Assembly (NCBI GenBank): GCA_033807775.1 | Contig: CM066313.1 | Coordinates: 90,839,484 to 90,903,483 of the forward strand | Source: Saussurea involucrata | Lineage: Eukaryota; Streptophyta; Magnoliopsida; Asterales; Asteraceae | DNA: 64,000 nucleotides | Direction of reading: 5' to 3' | Shown here: positions 11,301 to 18,892 of the stretch, piece after piece | Layout: each line of letters opens with the position of its first letter | Numbering within the stretch: position 1 is the stretch's first letter | Notes under the pieces: generated by a model | Told to the model about the DNA's origin: nothing | What the model saw: only the letters and a program-made list of their open reading frames with translations | The model's database searches: none | Position numbers and translations under genes: made by a program

Positions 11301-13241
11301 TTTGCAGGTAAAACCGTAAAAGTGAGTGTCGGAGAGGAGTAGCCGGAGAAGGTGGGTGTGGAGAGGAATAGCAGTAGAAGGTGACTGTTGGAGAGAAGTT
11401 TTTTTAATGCTTTAACAACTTGTACATATGCTTACACACGTATACAATTTATTAAAAAAGCTGAAAGATGACCAAATATGGCAGATATATTTTTCCTATT
11501 CTAAATATGACATGGCATCTTAGTTGGCTTTTACCTGAAGCATGTCATAATTATCAAGTTACCAGGTAAATCAAACCCTTAGATATATGAAAAGTGTGGC
11601 TCAAACCCCAAAATGATAATTTTAGAAGTTGGTTCCCTAAAATAGGAATTAGGTCAGTTTGTTCCATTGATGCAATTTTCCCTTTTAAGAAAGGAAAAAT
11701 TAGGCTGTAATGAATTTTTTCTTTTTGCGAGTATAACGAGTTTCAATTTTCTGCTTATTTTTGAAGGCATATGCAGTGACAGCACTTATGAAAGTATATT
11801 CTTTCGAAAAAGCAGCCGGAAGAAAATTCAATTTGCTACCAGAAGTCAGTATCTCTCAATTCTTATCTCATTTTCACTGCCAATAATACCTGATTCAGTT
11901 TTTAAATCTTTTGCTTCAATCCAATATATCTTCTACTGTTTATTCTCAATATACAATTTTGTGCGTTGAATTTTCTATTTTCTTCTCTCGTTGTAGTGCC
12001 AGTCTTTGCTAGAGGAATTGTCTGCATCTCACTCATCCGATCTCCAGCAACGTGCATACGAATTCCAGTCAATCCTTGCTCTCGACGCCAATGCCATAGA
12101 GAATATTATGCCATTAGATGCAAGCTGTGAAGACATTGAGGTGATCTTTTCTCCATGTTAACTGTTATTTCTAATATGTTTTGCGTGCTTTTTTACATTT
12201 GAATTTGTTTTCATGCAGATTGATAAGAGTCTTTCGTTTCTCGATAGTTATGTCCATAAGTCATTAGAAGAAGGAGCTGAACCTTATATCCCCGAGCGTG
12301 AACGTTCCGGAACTTTAAGTATCACCAACATTGGAAACCAAAACCAATATGATACTTCAACTCATTCCCTTAGATTTGAGGCTTACGAGGTTCCAAAACC
12401 CCTGGTTCCTATTGGGATACCCGCAACAATTTCTTATCCAACGGAACTTGTACCCGTATCCGTACCCGACCCATCTTATCAACGAGAGGTTCAACCCACT
12501 TTGGGACCCGTATCTGATGCAGGCTCGACCGGACTCAAGTTACGGCTCGATGGGGTTCAAAAGAAATGGGGAAAACCCACGTACTCATCTGCTGCCTCTT
12601 CATCTACCTCAAACTCTGATTCACATATGAATACAATTAATGGCACAAAACAACCCGATGCTGTCATATCTAAATCACGTGAATCATCTTCTTACGATTC
12701 TTCAAGAAGGCAGCACCCACATGTTGAAATTTCTGAAGAAAAGCAAAAACTCGCTGCTTCATTGTTTGGGGGTACGTCTTCAAGGTCTGAAAAGAAGCAG
12801 TCTAGTAAGGTTTCAAGAGTGACTAATCACACAGAGGAAAAAGTGGGGCCCGTGACCACGGTGGTTCAGCCGCCGCCTCCTGACTTGCTCGATTTAGGTG
12901 AAACAAGTGGGCCCATGAGTAGTTCATCTTCTGTTATCGATCCATTTAAACAACTGGAAGGTCTTCTTGATGTGAGCCAAGATGGTATCGCTCCTGCTAC
13001 TTCATCTAATGGTTCTGATCTTATGTCGCTTTATTCAGATTCAGCTACAAATGGGCTGAATCAGAATACGATATTGAACGAGAAAGATGATGTTAATTCA
13101 GAGAATACAAATAAACGAACCGCATCGTTAACCAAAGGTCCAAGTCTGAAAGATGCTCTGAACAAAGATGCACTTGTGAGACAGATGGGGGTAAACCCAA
13201 CAAGCCAGAATCCTAATTTATTCAGTGATTTGCTTGGCTGA
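5014..13241 (+). CDS. AP4E: AP-4 complex subunit epsilon (large adaptin), exons for the C-terminal about three quarters
   Basis: Nine exons join in frame with GT-AG introns: 5014-5229, 5394-5504, 5680-5877, 5990-6121, 6222-6278, 6363-6479, 11767-11844, 11997-12140 and 12219-13241 (TGA), giving 691 residues. The sequence matches the plant AP-4 epsilon adaptin as I remember it, including IKLLKILALLGSGDK at the start, EQFAPSNHWFIQ, CWVLGEYGTADGKYSASY, and the end NPNLFSDLLG. AP-4 is a heterotetrameric coat at the trans-Golgi network that sorts cargo, in plants including vacuolar proteins. Exons 1-8 are the alpha-solenoid trunk; the last exon is the Ser-rich hinge and C-terminal region with the motif PPPPDLLDLGE. 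The family is about 930-940 aa, so about 240 N-terminal residues lie outside the window. All visible splice sites look usable (exon 7 donor GTCAGT is less common). The intron 6480-11766 is inflated to 5.3 kb by nested transposons. Confidence 0.95.
7085..7620. other. AT-rich subterminal part of the hAT, tandem simple motifs
   Basis: This stretch beyond the transposase stop holds repeated AACCAAACTACCAAAG-like motifs (7085-7400) and a short tandem of CTTCCTA units (about 7423-7460). No ORF is present. It looks like non-coding subterminal or 3' UTR DNA of the transposon. Confidence 0.5.
7621..9915 (-). pseudogene. hAT transposase (BED zinc finger, RICESLEEPER/DAYSLEEPER-like), frameshifted
   Basis: Reading the minus strand: exon 9915-8605 (start Met chosen as MDQFEVNSS) has a BED finger (CKYC...H...C, residues about 47-73) and hAT catalytic-core motifs (LTTDTWTS; TVDNAASNN; RWNST). 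A 93-bp intron (8604-8512) leads to MGIKMKDKFDKYWGD. The hAT C-terminal dimerisation domain (FPILSKVARDVFAVPISTVASESTFS) follows at about 8040-7930. A second intron (7822-7725) joins to a short last exon 7724-7621 ending FFEVDS and TGA; the phase is correct. Between 8312 and 8275 the reading frame changes near a PNPKPNPKP-coding stretch, next to a 13-G run (about 8219-8231). One base too many there would explain it, so this copy is probably inactive unless the gene is spliced differently. The enzyme would bind the TIRs and catalyse cut-and-paste transposition. Confidence 0.85.
9943..10620. other. hAT 5' region with repeated AACATCAAACATATTATA motif
   Basis: Upstream of the transposase start (minus strand) are several copies of a motif close to AACATCAAACATATTATAGT (about 9938-10270), then a GC-rich patch (10355-10490) that would lie in the transposase promoter/5' UTR. 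The proline-rich minus-strand ORF there is not supported as a gene. Confidence 0.45.
12219..13241 (+). CDS. AP4E: AP4E terminal exon: hinge and C-terminal region
   Basis: This is the longest exon, 340 codons and the TGA stop at 13239-13241. The acceptor is TTTTCATGCAG just before 12219, and the reading phase continues from the exon ending SCEDIE at 12140. It holds SYVHKSLEEGAEPYIPERERSG, a long low-complexity Ser/Thr/Asn-rich stretch (hinge), the LLDLGE motif near 12883-12900, and a conserved C-terminal end. No frameshift or premature stop is present. Confidence 0.93.
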   Translation: MDKSLSFLDSYVHKSLEEGAEPYIPERERSGTLSITNIGNQNQYDTSTHSLRFEAYEVPKPLVPIGIPATISYPTELVPVSVPDPSYQREVQPTLGPVSDAGSTGLKLRLDGVQKKWGKPTYSSAASSSTSNSDSHMNTINGTKQPDAVISKSRESSSYDSSRRQHPHVEISEEKQKLAASLFGGTSSRSEKKQSSKVSRVTNHTEEKVGPVTTVVQPPPPDLLDLGETSGPMSSSSSVIDPFKQLEGLLDVSQDGIAPATSSNGSDLMSLYSDSATNGLNQNTILNEKDDVNSENTNKRTASLTKGPSLKDALNKDALVRQMGVNPTSQNPNLFSDLLG

Positions 13242-13934
13242 TTGGTTTTCATGACACGAAACTCTTAATATCACAATTGGATGCTCCCGGAGGATATGAA
13301 ACAGATTCCAAGTAGAAGCATGAAGCGTAATCGGGCTATTTGTTGTGCGGGTTTCACGTTACGAAACTGGGTTTTTGAATCAAATTAAGATTTGCAGTTG
13401 ATTGTTATAAGGTGGTGGTGGTGTATTATTAAGATTGTTTTTTTGTTTTTGTTTTAATTACTGGAAGAGGAGTTTACTGTATTTTAGGGGAAAGATTGTT
13501 GGTGTTACAGTGTACATTTTGTCTTCATGCATCCATAATATTGTGAGGCTCATTGTTTTTGGATGAATCAAAGTTGTTAAACCTCTGTTTCTAGGTGGGT
13601 TTGGTTGTTTTTCTTTTCTTTTGTATTATAAAATGCGTGCGGAAGATAAAGACCTAGAATGTTTTCTTGTAAGAAATATAGCAAGGACTTTTAAATCTTA
13701 TCCGGTAAGTAAGGATGAAGACTCTTATCAGGTAAAAGATGCTTACCAACAATCAATTTTGACGGCTGAGAATGTTACCGAATAAGGTAAGTAAAGGTGG
13801 TGCTCTTGCCGGTAAGCACTTACCCGGTGAACATTTAATAAACGGCTCAAAATTTATGATCATTTGGAACCCAAATGAGTTTGGGAATGTGGTAAACAAT
13901 TGTTGAATTTTAGGGTAATTATATATACAAAATA
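13242..13934 (+). other. AP4E 3' UTR and downstream intergenic DNA
   Basis: The first about 400 bp after the AP4E stop is T/G-rich with ATTATAAAATGCG near 13625 and probably contains the 3' UTR and cleavage site, but no unambiguous polyadenylation signal stands out. From about 13670 the sequence has several GGTAAG/TACCGG repeats of unknown meaning. No ORF is supported. Confidence 0.5.
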
Positions 13935-14174
13935 CACCATCCGTCTCAAAATAAGTGTCTACATTATTATTTTAGTTTGTCCCAAAATAAGTGTTTACTT
14001 TCAAAAGTAATTGTCTACTTTCCCATTATACCCTTAACTATGTGAAGGAGAAAATTGCACTCTTTATAATTAAGGGTAAAATTGTATGTTGGTCAAATAA
14101 AAAGTGGAATAATTACATACTTCTAAAACTATGTGCATTTTTCGTTGTGGACATTTATTTTGGAACGGAGGGAG
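13935..14174. mobile_element. Stowaway-like MITE (Tc1/mariner type)
   Basis: The left end CACCATCCGTCTCAAAATAAG and the right end (reverse complement CTCCCTCCGTTCCAAAATAA) form the TIRs typical of plant Stowaway elements, here diverged at the left. TA dinucleotides flank both ends (13933-13934, 14175-14176), as expected for a TA target. The length is 240 bp and there is no coding capacity. Confidence 0.82.
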
Positions 14175-14736
14175 TAGTGATGTAGGAGTGGGTTCAAACG
14201 AGAAGACAATCAACTTCCGAGAAGAGTCAAATCACATATATACACACATGCTTCGTTAACTATCCATTGCACACACAACTTTTCACGTGACCTTGGTTGT
14301 ATTGACTAGTGGTATGCATCCTTGGTACGTCTTTCTAGAGGTAAGTTCATCCCTCCAACGATGTATTTGATTTATTTTAAATTAATTTAAACAAAATTAA
14401 AGACCGTTAAGCATTGTCAAACCCAAATCAATCATAGTATTAAAATTAAGGAAAAGATTGGTAAAGACCAAATGTTTTCTAACCATTGGTATCTGGCACA
14501 TGAAAACTGTACCAAGGACAGTTAGGATGGTTCTTGTGTATCACTAATCGTCTAGATGTTTTAAAGGAAGTCTAAGAAGATATTAAGATGTAGTTGAATC
14601 TCACATATATAAATGTGTCTTCAGAATATGAAAAAGGATGAGAAGATACGACTGTAAACATATGGTCAAAACAAGATGTTCGAATCTTGAAGGCATAAAG
14701 ACTACATTAGAAAACTATAGAAAACATGACCGTTAT
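14175..14736. other. Intergenic DNA, no gene seen
   Basis: No ORF or RNA gene is supported. The start (GTAGGAGTGGGTTCAAACGAGAAG, about 14182-14205) resembles the end of the hairpin MITE at 4255 and may be a MITE fragment. The stretch ends with GTTAT, the target duplication of the next element. Confidence 0.5.
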
Positions 14737-15498
14737 TGTTGGGAACTGAAGATATGCTAAGTATGGTTAGTACTGCCAAGACAATTTTACTACTGCCAGT
14801 TCTTCATTACTACTGCTTATGCAAGGTTACTACTGCTAGACGAAGTTACTACTGCTAGACAGGGTTACTACTGCTAGACACAGTTACTACTGCAAGTCAA
14901 GGTTAGTACTGCTGGTGCATAATTGAATATCTGTTAGTACTGCTCATGATTAATACTGCTGGAGTAATGTTAATACTGCTGGAGATGAAATCGGTTAATA
15001 CTGCTGAAGATTGTTAGTACTGCTCATGAAGAATGAAGGTTAATACTGCTGACTTGATAAGTTTGGTATGCGATACTTTTGGAGACAAAGAAGGAATTGA
15101 TCAAGATATGTTTAACGAAGATTCAGAAGATCAATTTACTTTTGGTAGTTATCTTGTATTTATTTCTGTATAAATAGTATTGATAGATAGCTATTAGAAT
15201 ATATACAACATACATGATAGACGAGTTAATATACGTGTGAAAAGCAATTCGATATTGTTTTCAGAGAGATTTAACCTCAAGGTGTAAGAACCCTATTTCT
15301 AGAGAAGTAGAAGTCGTCTTGTTGAGCCTGTTCAACAAGATTGAGGTTTGGTGTAAAGCTTGTGAGTAATACAGTTTCATATATACAGTGTGTTGAATTC
15401 TATTGATTGTTCTTTAATTGATTTAGAGTTCTATTCCGCAAGATTCTCTAAATTGTGTTTCTAAGAAGTTTAATTCTTGTTAAGAATCGATCCTGACA
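14737..15498 (+). repeat. 5' LTR of the young copia element, with TTANTACTGC array
   Basis: 762 bp, TG...CA. Between 14765 and 15052 it has 14 copies of TTA-N-TACTGC (N = G, C or A), spaced irregularly. A promoter-like TATAAATAG lies near 15169-15177 (TCTGTATAAATAGTATTG), downstream of the repeats, so the repeats would be in U3. Confidence 0.93.
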
Positions 15499-15500
15499 AG

Positions 15501-15512
15501 TGGTATCAGAGC
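15501..15512 (+). promoter_or_regulatory. Primer binding site, initiator tRNA-Met type
   Basis: TGGTATCAGAGC starts two bases after the 5' LTR end. This sequence is complementary to the 3' end of plant initiator tRNA-Met, the usual primer for copia elements. Confidence 0.9.
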
Positions 15513-15530
15513 ATTGGTATCTTAGAAGCT

Positions 15531-18215
15531 ATGGACAATTCAATGGATACTCACAGTACTCTTGTTTCAAAGGTTCCCATGCTCAAACCCAATGAATTTG
15601 ACATGTGGAAACTGAGAATCAAGCAGTACATTCTTCTTACTGATTATGCAATATGGGACATCATAGAAAATGGCCCATGTAATGAAGGAAAGATTGGAGC
15701 AGATGGAAAGAGACCTCCTCCCAAGACAGATGCTGAAAAGAAAGTCAGACAAACAGAGATGAAGGCCTTAAGCACTCTGCTTTTGGCTATTCCTAATGAG
15801 TACCAACATCAATTCCAACACTGCACAGATGCACAGATGTTGTGGAATGCTCTGGAGAAAAGATTTACTGGCACAAAGAGCACAAAGAGAAATCAAAAGG
15901 CTATTCTCAGGCAACAATATGAGAACTTCATGTCTGCAAAGAATGAGTCTATGACTCAAACTTTTGACAGATTTAACAAGTTGATTGGAGAATTAGCTAC
16001 TGTGGGTGTACACATGGATGCTGATGATGTCAATAGAAAGTTCCTTAGATCATTGGGAGAAGAATGGACCATGTACACAGTCTCATTCAGACAGAATGAC
16101 CAATTGGAGGACAAAGAGCTAGATGACCTCTACAATGATCTGAGAGTATTTGAGGCTGAAGTTGAAGCCAAGAAAAGGCCATCTGGATTTGTTTATAATG
16201 CCGCTTTATTATCTTCATCCTCTGATAATGCTGCTAACCCTGATTCTGTTAATACTGCAGGTTCTGTTAATGCTGCTGGTGGAACTAATCAAGAGAAGAC
16301 TACAGATTCTGTACTAGAAGCATTCTTTTCTAGTCATGTTCACTCTTCTCTAATCAATGATGATTTAGAGCAGATTAATGCTGATGATCTGGAAGAGATG
16401 GACATCAAGTGGCAGATGGCTATGCTATCAATGAGGGTGAAGAAATTCATCAAAAGGACTGGGAGAAACAACTTTTCCCAGAGAAGAGAAGATGGTGCAG
16501 GCTTTGACAAGTCCAAGGTTGAGTGTTATAAGTGTCACAAGATGGGACACTTTGCCAGAGAATGCAGAAGTGGAGGATCACATCAACAGGCTCAAAATGG
16601 AAACCAAAACAGAAGCTCCTCTCAAGCCCTTGTTTCTCAACAAGGAATGGGATTTGATTGGAGTGATCAAGCTGAGGAAGCCTGTCAGAATCAAGCTCTT
16701 ATGGCAGAAGTATCTGACATTCCCACTGAGGTACAATCTAAACTCTGTTCTCAAGCTTGCATTGATGCTGTTAAAAGATATAGGGATCACAATCAGGGTA
16801 TGTGTGATAACCTTAAGAGGCTAGAGAAAGATGTGAAAGATTATGTTAGGATTGTAGAAAGGTTTGAGGAACAGATTAGAGCTTTTCAAGCTAATGAACT
16901 TCAACACTCCTATGATACTAACTATTGGAAGTGGGAGAAGAATGAGTATGAGATTAAGCTGAAAGTGTCTGGGGAGGAGAATGAGAAATTAAAAGAAGAG
17001 CTTAAGAAGGTTAAACTTGATGTTGAAAAGTTTACCTGTGCTTCTAAAACCATGGAAACCATCATTAAGGCTCAAATCCATGACAAGATGAAAGTAGGGA
17101 TAGGGTACAATGCCACACCTCCACCCTACAATAACAACTACATACCTCCTAAGTCTGATTTGTTAGAGACCAAGGATAGGAAGGATCCTGAATTAAAGAT
17201 TAATATAGATCCTTGTGAAGAAGAAGTAGTAGTTAAGGATAAAACAGAGAAGGAAGAATCTAAGAAGAATAAGAGTGTTAGTAGTAAGGTTCCCCTAGAC
17301 AATGAAATTGTGACCAATGAGAAAGATGGAAATCCTTGGGGAAAGAACAATGAGATAAAAAGGACTGAAACAGAAAAGGGAGTCCATTACACACAGACCA
17401 CAGTTGTGGCTCCCAATACCTGTAAACATTGTTCTTGTAAGAAATCTCAAGAGCTTAAGCCCCAAAAACATGATAACAAAAGGGGTAATCAAAGAAATTG
17501 GAATAACCAGTGGGCTATGAGACAAGGAGTTGATCTGAACAGAATTAACAGGCCAAAACCTTGTTTCATCTGTGGTAAGCTAAATCATTTAGCTAAACAC
17601 TGTTATTTCAATCCTGTTAACCAAAGGTTTAATGCTCAAAGATCTTTTCAAAAACCTGGTGGTTACAGAAAGAATGGTGGCTATAAAAAGTCTGTGAGGA
17701 AAGTTGTGGCAAAGAAACAAGTTAAAACCAAAAGCCACATGAAAAAGGCAGAAACAGAAAGTGTTAGAGTATGGATGCCTAAAGGTACTAATGATAATAC
17801 TGCCAACTCAGTTAGTACTGCTAACAATGTTAGTACTGCAGGAAGCAATAATGTTGCTAGCAGTGTTAGTACTGCTAACACAGTTAGTACCTCTTCAACA
17901 ATTAATACTGCTTCTAGTGTTAGTACTGCTAAGTTAGTTAATACTGCTGAGAAGGCTAGTACTTCTGGAAGCAGTGTTAGTGCTGCTAACACTGTTAATG
18001 CCTCCTTAAAAGATAATACTGCTAACAATGTTAGTGCTGCTAACAAAGTTAGTACTTCTGCATCAGTTAGTACTGCTTTTAGACCTATCATCAAAACAAA
18101 GTACTCAAGCACTGATGTTCCTCACTTTGACAAGCTCATCAAAACAGAATGTAAGTATTTTGATGATCAAGGGAGACCCAAGACCACTATGGCTTGGGTC
18201 CCTAACAAAAACTAA
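15531..18215 (+). CDS. Copia-type Gag, 894 aa, intact
   Basis: The start is the ATG at 15531 (MDNSMDTHSTLVSKVP), after the PBS; an upstream ATG in frame lies inside the LTR and is not favoured. Residues about 15-220 form the copia gag domain (NEFDMWKLRIKQYILLTDYAIWDII; later LEKRFTGTKSTKRN). A zinc knuckle CYKCHKMGHFAREC is at about residue 332 and a second, CFICGKLNHLAKHC, at about 678. In between is a long charged, probably coiled-coil segment (about 420-540). Residues about 754-850 are low-complexity VSTA/VNTA repeats encoded by the TTANTACTGC-type minisatellite. Gag would form the cytoplasmic particle and bind RNA. The stop is followed by a protease remnant in another frame (-1), so any Pro would need frameshifting or splicing. 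Confidence 0.88.
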   Translation: MDNSMDTHSTLVSKVPMLKPNEFDMWKLRIKQYILLTDYAIWDIIENGPCNEGKIGADGKRPPPKTDAEKKVRQTEMKALSTLLLAIPNEYQHQFQHCTDAQMLWNALEKRFTGTKSTKRNQKAILRQQYENFMSAKNESMTQTFDRFNKLIGELATVGVHMDADDVNRKFLRSLGEEWTMYTVSFRQNDQLEDKELDDLYNDLRVFEAEVEAKKRPSGFVYNAALLSSSSDNAANPDSVNTAGSVNAAGGTNQEKTTDSVLEAFFSSHVHSSLINDDLEQINADDLEEMDIKWQMAMLSMRVKKFIKRTGRNNFSQRREDGAGFDKSKVECYKCHKMGHFARECRSGGSHQQAQNGNQNRSSSQALVSQQGMGFDWSDQAEEACQNQALMAEVSDIPTEVQSKLCSQACIDAVKRYRDHNQGMCDNLKRLEKDVKDYVRIVERFEEQIRAFQANELQHSYDTNYWKWEKNEYEIKLKVSGEENEKLKEELKKVKLDVEKFTCASKTMETIIKAQIHDKMKVGIGYNATPPPYNNNYIPPKSDLLETKDRKDPELKINIDPCEEEVVVKDKTEKEESKKNKSVSSKVPLDNEIVTNEKDGNPWGKNNEIKRTETEKGVHYTQTTVVAPNTCKHCSCKKSQELKPQKHDNKRGNQRNWNNQWAMRQGVDLNRINRPKPCFICGKLNHLAKHCYFNPVNQRFNAQRSFQKPGGYRKNGGYKKSVRKVVAKKQVKTKSHMKKAETESVRVWMPKGTNDNTANSVSTANNVSTAGSNNVASSVSTANTVSTSSTINTASSVSTAKLVNTAEKASTSGSSVSAANTVNASLKDNTANNVSAANKVSTSASVSTAFRPIIKTKYSSTDVPHFDKLIKTECKYFDDQGRPKTTMAWVPNKN

Positions 18216-18440
18216 CTGTTTTATCTTATGTGCAGGGCAACCAACAGCTCAAGGGGAAGAGCATCTGGCATGTTGATAGTGGTTGCTCCAGGCACATGAA
18301 AGGTAACATGGCCTGCCTCAAGAATTTCAAATGAATTGATGGAGGACATGTTACTTTTGGAAATAATCCTGCAGAAGGTAAGAGAAGTGGTAAAGGTGAT
18401 GTGTCAGAAGGTAAGATGACATTTGAGGATTTGACTAGTA
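18216..18440 (+). pseudogene. Copia protease remnant
   Basis: In the -1 frame relative to gag, 18233-18440 encodes QLKGKSIWHVDSGCSRHMKG, which has the aspartic-protease signature WHVDSGCSRHM of copia Pol. A TGA soon follows (about 18331-18333), and similarity ends near 18440, where the TTAATACTGC repeats begin. The rest of pol is missing. Confidence 0.82.
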
Positions 18441-18452
18441 ATGCTAGTGCAG

Positions 18453-18744
18453 AGTTAATACTGCCCTTGCAGTTAATACTGCTAAGTAGTTAATACTGCC
18501 CTTGCAGTTAATACTGCTTTGTAGTTAATACTGCAGGTGTGGTTAATACTGCTTTGCAGTTAATACTGCTTTGCAGTTAATACTGCTCAGCAGTTAATAC
18601 TGCTTGTGTAGTTAATACTGCTCAGCAGTTAATACTGCTGGTGCAGTTAATACTGCTTGTGTAGTTAATACTGCTCAGCAGTTAATACTGCTTGTGCAGT
18701 TAATACTGCTCAGTCGTTAATACTGCTTATGTCGTTAATACTGC
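18453..18744 (+). repeat. TTAATACTGC minisatellite, 17 units
   Basis: Seventeen copies of GTTAATACTGC follow one another every 17-18 bp, with linkers such as TCAGCA and TTGTGTA. It occupies the place where pol would be. It is not open in any frame because TAA/TAG recur. The same motif is in the LTRs and in gag. Confidence 0.95.
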
Positions 18745-18892
18745 TTTTGATAATCTAGGGCAAATACTGCAATAAATACCCCTGTTTTCCCGCCAAAGTT
18801 CATAACGACTCTTCGCATTAACTTCTTCTCTCTCGTTCTAACCTATTCTCCCCAGAATCTTTGTGTTTTTCTTTCAAGAATCCTCAGGAATC

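Larger units (their letters stand above)
6681..11682. mobile_element. TIR element with long inverted repeats in AP4E intron, split by a hAT
   Basis: Left arm 6681-about 6815 (AGGGATAATTGCATTAAAATGG...) is an imperfect inverted copy of the right arm (about 11530-11682, ending CCATTGATGCAATTTTCCC). Shared blocks include ATTCCTATTTTAGGGAACCA and TTTCATATAT. Arms of about 140 bp suggest a Mutator-like (MULE) or similar element. TTTTAAG on the right side and TTTTAAG on the left could be the remains of a target duplication. Without the hAT it would be about 1.0 kb; no transposase ORF of its own was seen. Confidence 0.6.

Noticed and set aside
5014..13241. AP4E considered as a pseudogene because of heavy transposon content
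   Set aside because: All nine exons are in frame with usable splice sites and a normal C-terminus; the insertions are confined to introns.
17681..18112. 143-aa Leu/Ala-rich antisense ORF opposite gag
   Set aside because: It is the mirror of the VSTA repeat; low complexity explains the open frame.
18453..18744. Regular repeats with short spacers resembling a CRISPR array
   Set aside because: The units are 11 bp with 6-7 bp linkers in a plant retrotransposon, with no unique 25-40 bp spacers or cas genes.
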